Positions 1-11,291 of a stretch of 64,000 bases of DNA are shown one piece after another. Numbering within the stretch: the first letter of the stretch is position 1; each line of letters opens with the position of its first letter. A program made the translations under genes and the position numbers. The stretch lies in assembly GCF_016802725.1 (NCBI RefSeq), contig NC_052679.1, forward strand, positions 1,364,001 through 1,428,000, written 5' to 3'. A model generated the notes under the pieces. It had not been told where the DNA came from. It worked only from the letters and a program-made list of their open reading frames with translations, and did not search any database. This stretch comes from Solenopsis invicta (Eukaryota > Arthropoda > Insecta > Hymenoptera > Formicidae).

Positions 1-180
1 CCGGCAGGAAACAGCCAGCTCGACACCCTGTATATAATTTTGACGGACGGACTTTTCTTAATAGATACGCCCGACGAATACGCGAGAGAAATATCGAGCG
101 TTTTCGAATGCATTATCGGCGGATACATCCTGGCTGCTTAAACCATTTTCGAATCGGGAAAAAAGGGGGGGGTGGAATGG

Positions 181-220
181 GGAGAGAGAGAGAGAGAGAA
201 AGAGAGAGGGGAGAAAGAGG
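181..220. repeat. (GA)n microsatellite
   Basis: Imperfect GA dinucleotide tract with short G and A interruptions. It is one of roughly a dozen GA/CT tracts in the window, mostly at edges of GC-rich blocks. Confidence 0.9.
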
Positions 221-561
221 ACAAAATGAAAGAGCCGGATAAAAAAATATTTATCCCTTGACGCGAGTGAGAGAAGGAAGGGGGATGAGGCGTGTGAAGG
301 GGGGCAGCGTCGGCGGCGTCGCGATGGACGCGTCGCGGATTCGCGAGGGCGATTTATTCTGGTACACCTGATCCGCCGCGTTCCAGGCGCCGCGAATACC
401 ATCCGCGCGCCCCGACGCCGGCGTCGGTCGCTTCGATTAAGCGAAATTATTAACGCGACGCTCGATAAACTAATTTTCATTTCTGATATTTTAGCCAATT
501 ATGAAATGCAATTATTTTCGCGCCCAGTCGCCGCTTTTAATGTCGCGCCGCGTCGGTGTCG

Positions 562-602
562 TTGACGACGACGACGGCGACGACGACGATGACGACGACG
601 AT
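562..602. repeat. (GAC)n trinucleotide repeat
   Basis: About 41 bases of GAC/GACGAT units with one GGC interruption. No open frame with coding character crosses it. Confidence 0.9.
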
Positions 603-650
603 CATCAACGCTAGGCAGTGGCTGCTGCTACTGAATGCTGAATAAGTTAT

Positions 651-1140
651 AGTCGAATCATCAATCGATCTTAATTACTTGAGGAAGAGAGAAAAGTAAA
701 TTGTTGAGAATATATATGAGATGAGTTTCGATGCTAAGAAATTATTTGGTCATTTGCATATTGAATTACTAAGATTAGTATACTTACAAAAATAGTATTG
801 AATTAACGATTATTGTCTCATAAAGAAAAATACGAACGTGAAATTTTCTTTAAAGATTTAATAATCTTAAACAGTTGTAATTTGCTTATGAAAAAATTTT
901 GTACGGGAAACGCTATCAAACATTAGTATCAAATTAAAATTAATACGTTCTATCAAGTATTATTAATATATTCTTGCTTGTATGTAATTAAATCTCTTAA
1001 GGAATTTGATAATCTTAAATTTTAGCAAAATATTTTTATTTCATTATTACAAGAGATACTTAAAGAAGACAAAGTTTTTTTTCTGTAATGGTGAAATAAA
1101 ATTTAGGAAGAACGTTCTCAAAGAACAATTTAAAAGAAAG
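651..1140. other. AT-rich block around a MITE
   Basis: The composition changes sharply from CpG-rich to AT-rich. The centre is the family C copy at 904-1085; the rest shows no feature I can name. Confidence 0.6.
904..1085 (+). mobile_element. MITE family C copy (C1)
   Basis: A 182-bp copy flanked by TA on both sides (902-903 and 1086-1087). It shares TTAGTATCAAATTAAAAT near the left end and the core ATTCTTGCTTGTATGTAATT, AATTTGATAATCTTAAA and AGCAAAATATTTTTATTTC with the copies near 18.6, 19.3 and 63.5 kb. The right end is TTTTTTTTCTG|TA; the left end has drifted from the CACAGAAAAAAA terminus seen in the 63.4-kb copy. Non-autonomous: there is no coding capacity. Confidence 0.7.
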
Positions 1141-2940
1141 AGCTCAAGTGTTGACGCATAGGTTGCAGGAAATGAATCGTAGACTGCAAAAAGGCGTATT
1201 CACGATACTACGGGCCGATACTTGCACGATGGAGGGAAAAGGGGGGCCGAAAAAGGTATCGGGTGACAACAAAATATTTCAGAACGGTGATCGATCTAAA
1301 TCGAGGATTCATGAATTTAATAGGGCTCCATGGACTTTTATAGCCCCTTTCGCCCTCTTTCTCTGTCTTTCTACGGTTTTTCCTCTTTTTTGGGAATCAT
1401 ATCGAAACCCCATACGTTCCACCACTTTCACAGGCACCACCGGACGTTTGCAATGGTAATTCGCGGCATCGCGGTAAAAAACTACCCCGACCCGGTGGGA
1501 GAAGGGTGCGAGGGCGGGGGCGGGGTTCAGATCGGTGGGAAAAAGGGTGGCACACGCAGCGGGGTTTGGGGACCGCGAGGGGGTGGAGAGGGGGCAGCAG
1601 CCATCGATCACGAGTCTGTTTACCGATTTTTCCGCCGGGCGCCATGTGGATATTTGTAATTACAGAACCGAAGCGGCCGCCGCAGTTTTTATTCGCGATC
1701 CGAACGACGATTTTTAATTTCGAGTAATGAAGCGCCACACACCGGCCCGGCCGCTGTTGATATTCGTTATTAATTTTTAATCGCCGCCCCGCCCGCGCAT
1801 ACTGGGAGAGCCCAGATGTCGAATATTGTCTCACGCTGAAAATTCGCAAAAATTCTCCACTATTTTCTCTCTCTTTCTCGTCGGTCCTTACCGCCAATAT
1901 CTCTCGGCTGTTAATAAGTTTCTACAGCGCTCTGCCGTACGGCCGCACGGCCGTACCGCCCCGTACTCGTCTAAAAACACGCCTGTGACAATTTACGCGT
2001 CCGTATCCATATATCCTTCGATTAATTTCCTAATCCCCTGCTCCCTCTCCGCATCTTTCGTCGTTGTCCCTTTCGCGCCCGTCGCGCCAATGTTTTTTAT
2101 ACCTTTTTATTCAAACTTTGCAGCTCGCGCGCGGGTCGAGAGACGGTGCTTTCGCAAATATTACACGGCGGCCCACTCGCGGAGGCACGCGCGCGCCGCA
2201 ATTTGTCGGCGTATCAAAACGAAATCAAGCCCGGCAAGATAAACGTTTCGCTGTCGGACCCATGCATATTAATTTTAAGCCGCGAAAAAGCAAGCTTCTC
2301 TCTGTCCGCCCGCGCTTTCCCGCCTCTCTCACCCTCCCTTTTCGTCCCTCTATAAATGTTGTCCCTTTCTCTCTCTCTCTCTCTCTCTCTCTCCCTCTCG
2401 TTCGCTCTGCGCCGCTCTATCGTTCATCCATCTCCGGTCGAAAACGCAAAACAAAGCAATTCGCGCGATCCGATCGGGAAGCGCGCGCGGACCGATTATT
2501 TTCCGATCGGCGGACTTCGCGCGTAAAAACGGCCGCGCAATTACAAATTAATGCACACCCGGCCGGCCAGAAAAAATAGAGACACACCCGGCCGCCGATC
2601 ATCGACGAGCGCGTAGCCGCGGCCCCGGCTCGGAATTAAAAAAAACATTATTCTTTAGAATTATCCGCGGTAACTGCAGTCTCTCGCTCGTGCCGCGGCG
2701 GAAGCGATGCATATTGATACTACAAATATGCGTTTCCCGCTCTTTCTCCCGTCCGGGAGGAGATTAAAATTTACCGGCCCGGAGGCCCACGAGCGAACGA
2801 AAAGAGCAGCCGACACCAAATGAACGGCTCGTTAAAAATTACCGCCTTGTCCAGATCGCGATCGCACTCACTCGGGCGCGTCTCGAGTGCCTCTGTACGA
2901 TATATATTTTTTTCTTTTTTTTTTAATTCGACGATAACCG
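1141..2940. other. GC-rich noncoding block, no gene seen
   Basis: Several overlapping frames of 100-171 codons occur on both strands here (for example 2064-2579 plus and 1397-1897 minus). They are Arg/Ser/Pro-rich, overlap one another in different frames and have no recognisable domain, which is the pattern expected of GC-rich DNA with few stop codons. A CT microsatellite lies inside. No promoter or RNA gene recognised. Confidence 0.65.
2365..2399. repeat. (CT)n microsatellite
   Basis: A 35-base CT tract with one CCC interruption inside a pyrimidine-rich stretch that runs from about 2300. Confidence 0.95.
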
Positions 2941-2993
2941 TTGTATTGTTCAAAGCGCCGCAAAAGAGAAAATAAATCGAGTCGTTGTATGTA

Positions 2994-3842
2994 CATTGAG
3001 AGAAAAGTATTTGATATTTGTGACTGTAATTGCGTGTTAAAATAATTACGGTTGAGAATTTTATTTCTATAATTACTACTGCTGTAATGCTAGTAATAAC
3101 ATGTGTTGCGTTAACAAAAAGTGGTTGTAATTGCTACATTTAAGGAGGTTTTCCAGTCTTTCGATTTTGAGAATAAGTTTGATTAATATATAGGTATTCC
3201 TGAATTTTTTTTCAAGTTCTTTGACGCATAATTTCCTTTCAACTTAAATTATAACTTTCTAAAATTACATCAAGCCTCAAGGAAAGGAGAGTTTTAGTTT
3301 AATCGTAAACAAAATATAAGAATTTTGTAAAGCTACGTTCATAATAAAGAATGGAGTTTATAAAGAACATTTTGGAATTAAATAGTTAAGTTTCACCGTG
3401 TCATTTTCATGTATAAAAGTTTCAAATGTACAATGTTTGTACAATTTTCTTGAAATATGTTACAGTAGTGAAAATATGATGACACTTGTTACTACTATTT
3501 CAATCGTTATTACAAACAATTTTTTTTCAATTTTTCTACTTTAGTATTTATCAATATTAAAAGAAAAAAATATTTTAAAATAATAAATTGTCATTTATAT
3601 TTCTTAAGCTTTGTTTACTATTTATCATTTTGAAGATGGCAATGCTAAAAACTCTTGTTAAAAAATACATATAATTTTCCTCCATTTTTTTTTTAAAGTT
3701 GGAGAACCTTTTTAATTTCAATCATTTTTTGAAAGTATAACACATTATTATTATTATATAATAATTATAAATATAGTTTTTAACCACAATTATTTTAACA
3801 TTTATTATAGTTACAAATACCAAATATTTTTCTTTTAATGTA
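2994..3842. mobile_element. Composite of two inverted family A left ends
   Basis: The left terminus (TA then CATTGAGAGAAAAGTATTTG, from 2994) and the right terminus (TTTCTTTTAATG then TA, ending 3842) are both the LEFT end of family A, facing outward. Each carries the family's TTTG-TATTTGT-ACT-TAAT subterminal block and then the AAGGAGGTT-TCCA or AAAAGGTTCTCCAACTT segment. The middle (about 3170-3540) is AT-rich and not assigned. Segment 3550-3720 is repeated in inverted orientation at 4735-4890. It reads as a foldback-type rearranged element with no coding capacity. Confidence 0.7.
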
Positions 3843-3960
3843 AGAAAAATGATAGATTACATTAAAAATAACCAAAAAATATAAAGAAGATATAAACATG
3901 CTGAAAATAAGCATTTTGTAAAAGCGCTAATATGACTTTTCCTTTTAATCGCCAATCATG

Positions 3961-4600
3961 ACTGCGTTTTTCATACAACCGTTGCGCACATATCTGCAAT
4001 TGCCGCTTTCGGCGCGATGGATACAAGGAAACGAAGCCGATTTTGGTCGAGGGCGGACAATGGAACGGAGGTCATCGGTGGAGCGTCTCCGGGGTCGAGG
4101 GATGACGAGGAAACGTGGGTGACCGGCGGAGAACGTGGGGGCGCAGAGAGGATGGAAATCTCGGTTTCAAGTGTGTCGCTCTTTGATGTTGCGACCTGCC
4201 CCAAACTCGGCAGCACCGCTGAGTTGCCACCCTCTCCAAGCGGCTCAGCCGGCATCAAAGAAAGTGCCTTGGGACTAACTCCCGTCAACCGCCACCCTCT
4301 CGCATTCCCCCGCCGCCAGCCGGTGTTCCGCATTATACTGCCAGCCAGCTAAATTTCTTTCGAGAAGGCGAGAGCGAAAGAGAGCAGAAAGAGGAAGGAG
4401 GTAGCGAAAAAAAGAGGGACGAAAACAAGGGATGCGCTTCCGAAAAATACAGGGGTCGCTCGGGCACACTCGATGAATTACTTTTTGATCCTTTGAGAGA
4501 GTTAGGTGATTTGGAAGAAAGTTCCTTCCTTACTTTCGAAATACATCCTCGTCTTTTCGGGCAGTCTCTGCAACATTGACTGCGGAGGAGAGTAAAATGT
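3961..4600. other. GC-rich insert between inverted repeats, no gene called
   Basis: CpG-rich DNA lying between the AT-rich repeats at 3.0-3.84 and 4.64-5.0 kb. Overlapping frames of 111 and 120 codons on opposite strands (4017-4352 plus, 3971-4333 minus) have no recognisable domain. It could be unique host DNA or cargo between the inverted copies; the sequence alone does not decide. Confidence 0.5.
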
Positions 4601-4639
4601 TTCATCTTTTTATTTTTGTGCCTTTTGGTAATAATAACA

Positions 4640-4990
4640 ATAAAAATAAAATTAACTCTAAAGATCACTAAAAATGTGTAAGTTTGCAATAGCAACATAC
4701 AATGTGTTATAAACTGACAAAAAAATGGTTGCAATAATTCAAGGAGGTTCTCCAACTTAAAAAAAGTGGAGGAGAGTCACGTGCATTTTTTAACAATAAT
4801 TTTTAGCATTGCCATCTTCACAATGATAAATAATGGACAAAACTTAAAAAATAAAAATGACAATTTATTATTTTAAATATTTTTAAATATTTGGTGTCCA
4901 ACTTAAGAAAGTGAAGGGGAGAGTCACACGACCCTTCCTCATATGTCTTTTGACATTGTCATCTTCAAAGCAATGAGTAATGAACGTATC
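4640..4990 (+). mobile_element. Long-form family A fragment with internal tandem repeat
   Basis: Matches 3540-3842 in opposite orientation through ACAATGTGTTATA, TGGTTG(C)AAT, AGGTTCTCCAACTT, TTTTTAGCATTGCCATCTTC and TGACAATTTATTATTTTAAA. The segment from TCCAACTTAA through CATCTTCA is repeated at 4751-4838 and 4898-4985 with a period near 148 bases, the second unit being more diverged. This shows a longer relative of the 395-bp family A exists, with an internal tandem duplication. Outer limits are approximate. Confidence 0.65.
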
Positions 4991-5472
4991 TGTGTAAAAT
5001 ACAGTGAGAGAAACTGAATATTATTTTTTATTTCGGATCGCTTTAAATCATTTCAATAAAGCGCGCGAATAAAAAAGGATTGCGATCTTTGTGCGCGTGT
5101 TTTTTTTTTCCAGATCGTAATCCGAACCTCTTCCATATTCATATTTTCTCATTTCCTGAAGAAAGAAAACGTTCTTATACGCTTTTTTCATTATCGGTAA
5201 TTGCGGCGTTGATCGTTAACGTCGCGTAAAACGAAGAAACGCGCTCTGGATTCATTTCTCCGTGTGCGGCGTTCCGCTCTCCTTAAAAATCGCGATCTAT
5301 CGATAATCCTGGGAGTGATCACGCGCAGCACACGGAACATAAAAGAATTGGATTAAGCCGAGGCGATTCTTCCGCCGTTGATGAGTATCGACCTCCCGAT
5401 AAATCGAATGCCAAAGCCGAAACCGTGTGCGCGCCGTTTAAGAGACTTAGCCTCTGCGATGTGGATGGGTTT

Positions 5473-5497
5473 CGGCGGCGGCGGCGGCGACGGCGGC
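5473..5497. repeat. (CGG)n trinucleotide repeat
   Basis: Eight GGC/GAC units in a row. It would encode poly-Arg or poly-Gly/Ala in chance frames and explains the Arg run in the overlapping open frames. Confidence 0.9.
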
Positions 5498-5922
5498 TTT
5501 TCCGGACTATTCTACACGCAATTTCGTGTTTAATATCCGAAATAACTCGACTTCCTCCTCCACGTCCGTGCCGTTGCACCTGCACCCCGTGCAACAGCGC
5601 GGCGCGGCGCGCGAGCTCGCAGTCTCGTTGGCAGAGGCGACGAAATAGCTTCCGCTTCTCGTTTCTCTTCTCTTTATCCTCCTGTCCTCGATACTTTTTA
5701 TATACGAACTCTCCGACGAATATTCCGACAAAATTAACAAGAAACAAATTGCGAGATCGGTGGGAGGGGGTATACACCGCGTGTTAAGTGTCGCGTGATC
5801 TGAAATGATATAACGTACAACGAAAAATTCCAGTACAGTATTCATTACATTTATACCAGAATAAGACAAATGCAACTTACTTTAATGGCGAAAATGGAAA
5901 ATAATATATGATGGAAATAAAA

Positions 5923-5938
5923 GCGCGCGCGCGCGCGG
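5923..5938. repeat. (GC)n tract
   Basis: Uninterrupted alternating G and C for about 16 bases, a Z-DNA-prone sequence at the edge of an AT-rich stretch. Confidence 0.85.
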
Positions 5939-6358
5939 CGTTAAAGTACTTAATTAAACTTTGAAAGCAGTTACATGGCATAAATTCTATTTTATTCCGT
6001 TCCATTCTCCCCCGTCCCTTCCCTCCCCCTCCCCGCCCACCCATCTTGCTCTCTCTCTCTCCCCCATCGCCGTCTCTCTCTCTTTTTCCCTTTCTATCGC
6101 TGCCTCTATCCGCGGAACGGGACGTTCTATCGCCGTTTTCGTTCTCTAAAATTTCATCCCGCGTGCGTTATCCCACGACCGTTAATCGTCGACCGGCCGC
6201 GAAAAATTTCACCGACCGGCCGGCAACTCTGCCGGCCCGATAAATAAAACCGCTTTTCAATTACGAAATTAGTGTATTATTAACGCGCCGATATTTTTCC
6301 GATAATTTCGTGCGCGCCGCCCTACGCGACCGAAATTGCCCGATATAAATCGTTGATT

Positions 6359-6418
6359 TTTCTCTTCCCCCTCCCCTCCCCCCTCTCTCTCTCTCTCTCT
6401 TTTTCTCTCTTTTTTTTT
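6359..6418. repeat. Polypyrimidine tract with (CT)n core
   Basis: About 60 bases almost entirely C and T, with a (CT)n core and ending in a T run. A similar but less pure pyrimidine stretch lies at 6005-6098. Confidence 0.85.
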
Positions 6419-6900
6419 AATACGACGCAAAAACAATTCGGCCCGCGGCATTGCAAATCCATCGCGGGTCGACGGGCTTCCAACCGTAGAAATTCCCTAC
6501 ATTTCGCGCACTTGTCGTGACTCGGGCACGGAGGCACGAGACGTTATTGTAAACGCTATTTCCGCGGTTATTGTCTCCCGACTCCGTCAGATATCGTCTG
6601 TCATCTTTTTCCCACTTGAGATTCCGTTTTCTTCGCTTTACGAATCGTGTCGGGGTTGGTCCACACGAGGTGTCTGCTCCTCGGGATTTATAACTCAAAC
6701 GAACAATTTTCATACAGTTCTTTAGAGAAGAAAAATATCGGCGAGTTCAAAGGGCTTATGCGAGGCTACTTAAGGATTGCTCTTTGCAACAGTTCCGCTT
6801 CGATCGGTAGTTGTTCGCCGTTCAATCGAGATCTAAAATTTTTCTCCTTGGGTTTAAAGAAATCCTTTTGAGTCTCGTACGAATAAACGGTTCTAGAAAC

Positions 6901-7680
6901 ATAACGGACGCTTTGGAAGAGACGTTACCTAATTTTGGGGAATATATTCTTTTACATTTTCTGTGAAGAAATAATTCCCGTAGATAACGTAATTACGTTA
7001 AATTTAACGTAATTTAACGTAACGAAAACTTTGCATTAAGGAAAAGTTCTGAGAGAGATCTTAAAAGCTTAAATAATTTAAGGAAATAATCTCAGGGACC
7101 TAATTAAATCGTTATGGAATAATGCATTGTTGGAAAATTCGTGTTAAATTTAACATACATCGCATGTCGCCACTCAAATTTTTATGTTAATTTAATCATA
7201 AGATGAACACGTTAGAAAGTAACACGCTTGTGTTAAAAAATTGACGCAAAAATATGACACTTAGACCAAATTCGAAAATAAATTATGGAAACGTATTTTT
7301 TTAATACAATTGACATTTACAATATATTAAATACAAACATTTTATTCATTTATTTTAGAATTTATGTTTTAAAACTATTTTATATTTATATATTAAGTAT
7401 ATTATTTTAACTCTAAGAAATGTTGAACATTAATTTAACGCAAAATATTCAGATAACACACAATCACTTTATGTTAAATTAACGCTCAGATCTATGTTAA
7501 AAATTTTAACCAGGACAATTTTATTTTTTTTAACAAAAATACAAAATGATTTTTTACCATGTACCGAACTAATCTGTAAAACTGAGCTGGTTCGACATCG
7601 TGTTCTTGGTCTAATATTAATCGTAATTCGAGAGAAATTTTCTTTCCAACGTTTTCGATAACGCATAATATCATTTAGCC
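6901..7680. other. AT-rich block with inverted GTTAAATTTAAC motifs
   Basis: The palindrome ACGTTAAATTTAACGT lies at 6995-7010 and is followed by AATTTAACGT. TGTTAAATTTAACAT and several TGTTAA/TTAACG words recur through 7140-7510. This suggests an old repeat whose ends I cannot fix. No gene. Confidence 0.45.
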
Positions 7681-8226
7681 TTGTCTGATTCTCTTAGCGC
7701 GCAGTCCCTCTGAAGCGAACGAAGCGCGATATCCTTTTCTGTCGAAGGCGAGGAAAATCCCACGAGGAAGTAAGATCCTTCGGCGAAACTCAACGAACGA
7801 AGAGCAGACTCGCCGTTGATAGCGTATCTTAGCGGTGAATGAGGCTTAACGTCGTTTCACCGAGCGATTCTCCGGGCGAAAAAATATCGATGAGTTATTA
7901 AGGATTCGATTTCGTTGCGCGAATGAAATTTCATCCCCACCCACCTTCATCTTCCTCCCCTTTCCCCCTCTTCTCCGGTTCTCCAATCCCCTTCGTCTTT
8001 TTCATTACGCGACGGGTACATTATACAAGTACCAGTCTTAAATTTGCGGCCCTTAAAACACGATCAACGCTGTCTAACGCGATCTCCGACAGTTCTTTCG
8101 CAGGAGAAACGCATCAAAGAGTTAATACGCCTCGCGCCTGACAGAAATCGATTATTTCGTAGAATTTCAGAAATAGCCCTCGTTGAACAGGGCTCCGTTC
8201 TCTCTCACGAGGAAATTGCAATTGCA
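7681..8226. other. Mixed-composition noncoding stretch
   Basis: Nothing beyond short open frames of 62-72 codons without recognisable content. No repeat or RNA gene seen. Confidence 0.6.
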
Positions 8227-8336
8227 CATTGAGAAAAAAACATTTGCCATTTGTGACTATAATTGAATGTTATAATAATTAGCTCTATTTTTATAGTTAT
8301 TGATTGCTATTATGAAATTAATAATACAATGTATTA
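8227..8336 (+). mobile_element. Family A left-end fragment
   Basis: Begins CATTGAGAAAAAAACATTTG and continues with TTTGTGACTATAATTGAATG and CTCTATTTTTATAGTTATTG, which match the left ~110 bp of intact family A copies. It then breaks off at a second terminus-like TACACTGATAAAAAAG at 8335, so it is a truncated copy abutting another element. Confidence 0.7.
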
Positions 8337-8468
8337 CACTGATAAAAAAGGGATGATAAATATCATAGTTTCAATGTAATTGGCACCAAAAACAGTTATA
8401 AATGATAGTCATTTTTAGATCTATGTTTTTTTAATTATGATAATTCAAGCAGCATTATAGTAATAACT
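8337..8468 (+). mobile_element. Unassigned MITE fragment between two MITEs
   Basis: Starts with CACTGATAAAAAAGGG preceded by TA and ends where family B begins. The interior includes TTGGCACCAAAAACAGTTAT, close to the family A right half (TTGGCACC...AACTAT). It is probably a rearranged family A piece. Confidence 0.45.
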
Positions 8469-8469
8469 A

Positions 8470-8697
8470 CACTGACCAAAGAATTGGATAATAAAATCAA
8501 GATTTGGTGAAATAATTTCAATTAACTGTTGGTTAATATAACCAAATATTAATAATTATATTAATCGTAAACGGTTACTAGATATTAGGTGAACATTTGG
8601 TAATATTAACCGAACATTTAACTGAACATTTAACTGAAATAATTTCAACAAAGATTAGCAACTATCATCTAATTATCAAAACCTTTTTTTCAGCGTG
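8470..8697 (+). mobile_element. MITE family B copy (B1)
   Basis: A 228-bp element with inverted ends. The left end is CACTGACCAAAGAATTGGAT; the right end read in reverse is CACGCTGAAAAAAAGGTTTT. Subterminal GGTGAAATAATTTCAATTAA is mirrored by TTGAAATTATTTCAG in reverse. The interior carries repeated AACATTTAACTGAA/AACATTTGGTAATATTAACC words. A second copy is at 41.09-41.35 kb. No coding capacity. Confidence 0.8.
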
Positions 8698-9291
8698 TGA
8701 AATGATGGAAACTCCTAACCGTAACTATTCTAACATTCGTCGAAGTGTCACAAATACGAAATACTTTTCTTTCGGTGCATATATTTAAAATGCAATGTTG
8801 CACATAAAATCATGCGAAATTTATAAGAATTGTTTCAAACATTATTTCTTTGTAATATTAGACAGATCACGTATATGCGTACATACATACACTAAATTCC
8901 CTTTTGCAAGAGAGGAGACACGAGGGGTAGGAGGGAGAGGAGGCGGGCTCTTGCCTCGATATCTCGAATTTGACTATCCTAGTCGGGCCAATGGCGTTTC
9001 CGCCATCGTCCAGCCACGACTGATCTCGCTGCAATAACATTATATCTATTAGCGGGCACTCGATACTATTAATAATTAATCGCGAGCTAATATCCCGCAT
9101 TTGGCCGTACGCATTTCGTCTCCCTCTCCCTCTCTCTCCCCGATGTACCGATCGTCCTCCCTCCGCTCCGTTCGCCACCCTGCTGTGGCATAGAGTCACT
9201 CTAGGCTCGTCTAGGACGAGCGGATACACGGAATGCTTCGAAAATACCTATTCCCGCAACTACCCCTCCCCCCCGTTCTCCTGCCCCATTC

Positions 9292-9340
9292 ATCGATATA
9301 TATATGTATATACAATATATGTATATATATCGCGTCGATG
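9292..9340. repeat. AT-rich palindrome
   Basis: CATCGATATATATATGTATA and TATGTATATATATCG...GATG are near-perfect inverted arms around ACAATA. A hairpin or cruciform is possible. It may simply be a (TA)n/(TATG)n simple repeat. Confidence 0.75.
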
Positions 9341-11254
9341 TACATCGCGCATTCGACATGATATCGCGTCGTGTGATATAATATCGGTTTCCGGAATATG
9401 CGATCAAAGATACAAAGCGGAAAGCAGGTAACGGTGCCGTCGCTCGAGGGGCCATAGGGAGCATTACGATATATGGAAATTAATGATTACCTGTCCCTCG
9501 AACCCTTCTCTCTCTGTTATTCCTCTCGCTCGCGGAATCATTAATCCTTAGATAAGCCAAAAAGGTCTAAGCGCGCGCGCGCGTGCGAAATCTTAGACTG
9601 TCATCGACCATGTATTGATATTCACTCTGATGCGATTGACTGAAAAGAAACGCGATCGCTTACACATTTCCCGTGTCTGATAGAAATTAAATATTCCATT
9701 AAATTTAACTGTGCAGCTGGAAATATATAATCCACTCGTTAACTTTTCTTCCTTTCACGAGAAACGCCGAATTATAATTTGCATAAAATTAAATGCGTGA
9801 TAAATTCTTAGAAACGAGTACTCTATTTACTATTTTCCGCTTTTGTAAATTTCTTTTTCGGCCAAGTTGCAATAGCGACGCATTGAGAATCGCCTAACGC
9901 AACAATTTAAGGATTTACATTCCTTCTTCGGGATTATAGTGAATTTTCGACGCTAACAATTATTAACACTTCTACTATAAATCCCCCCTCTTCTCTCCTT
10001 CCACTATGCGACGGTAAAAAAAAAATGATATACATTGCCGTAAAATTCTAGTTACCGGCGCGATTACGACTTATGACCCGACACATGTGTTTTAATAACC
10101 GAGCTCACGCTCGCCTTTTATATCGCGCGCGCTCTTCGCGGGGAGAAGATTATGCATGGATCATTATGCATTGCGTCGCGCGCGCGAGATGCGAAAAAGA
10201 CGCGAGTATACGCGAGATACTCTCGATTTCGCGATACACGCAGGGAGGAGGGAAGGAATTCGCGATGTTCCTATTCCAAGTGTCGCTGGATTTTTTAACG
10301 GATTCAAAACAACTTATTGAAACGATCTAATCGGCCAATAACTGTCGCTTGCCGGCGCGACGGTATCTCGGGGCGAAGGAGAAGCCAGCGACGGGGGTGA
10401 ATTACAGAAGGGACGGAGGGGCGGCGGAGGGGTGGCGGAGGTGTATATATTCGCGGCGAAAACACCTGTGGCTCCGCTCTCGTTAGATTCGCGCGACTTT
10501 TCCGAAGATAGCGAGGCTCCTCTCTTTCCTTTCCCGTCTTTCTCTTTCTCTCACGCTATCTCGTCGCTGTGATTCGACCCCGTCTCGCCAACCATCACCG
10601 CCGATCTCTCGCGATTCGTCTCTTTTCCTCTCCCTGCCAGTTATTCCCACCCTCCTTCTTTCCGTCCCTTCCTCTTTGTCTCTATCTCCTCCCCGCGATC
10701 TCGAAATAGCGCCGGTCGATTACTATATAGTTTGCGTGCAAGAATAGAGAGACGCGACAATTTCGTCCAAGTCGCGACGAGTCGCGGATGCGAGTGCTAT
10801 TTCGGGGGCAACGCTTCCGTTTCGACCCCTGCGAACGTGTGTAGTTACGACGCGCGCTGCGAGATGAGAAACTTTTCACATTAGCACAATGCTTTAAGAG
10901 GGACAAAGCTTTAAGAGCCAATGTAAATGACGCATTCTCGTCTAGATATATAGGTACATGTAAAGTCCATACAGACTTTAATTGAAAACATTTAATTCCT
11001 ACGTTTAACGTCTCCCCACTTTTCAAAGTACGAGAGAATTCTTTATTTCTCCGTCTATCTTTGCAAGCGTTATTGACAACTAAACCGAGGGACATTCTCT
11101 TTCTTTGCAAGAGACAGAGAGAAAGAGAGAGAGATATATATAAGTGTCGAATGCCTCCCTCCTCCAGTCCAACCCTGTCCATCTCTGCCGAATCAAATCT
11201 CGTAAATCCGACCTTCAGGGGTTCACAAATTCTCCACCCCCTTGATTCGCCTGC

Positions 11255-11257
<3 letters not shown>

Positions 11258-11288
<31 letters not shown>
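11258..11288. repeat. (GA)n microsatellite
   Basis: Uninterrupted GA tract of about 31 bases. A shorter GA tract ending in TATATATA lies at 11101-11142. Confidence 0.95.

Positions 11289-11291
<3 letters not shown>

Larger units (their letters stand above)
1..650. other. GC-rich noncoding block, no gene seen
   Basis: CpG-rich sequence with no convincing reading frame. The 146-codon minus-strand frame through 58-498 is Arg/Ser/Leu/Phe-rich because it crosses a GA tract and a GC-rich stretch; it has no recognisable domain and I do not call it. A GACACCCTGTA motif lies at 23-33 and two simple repeats are listed separately. Confidence 0.7.
5061..6900. other. GC-rich noncoding block, no gene seen
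   Basis: Contains a CGG repeat, a (GC)n tract at 5923-5938 and two long pyrimidine tracts. Frames of 120-152 codons over 5319-5875 run on opposite strands through the CGG repeat and give Arg-rich translations. No recognisable protein, RNA gene or promoter. Confidence 0.65.

Noticed and set aside
10438..10500. TATATAT word that could be a TATA box
   Set aside because: No convincing initiator or downstream coding start; TATA words are common in this window.
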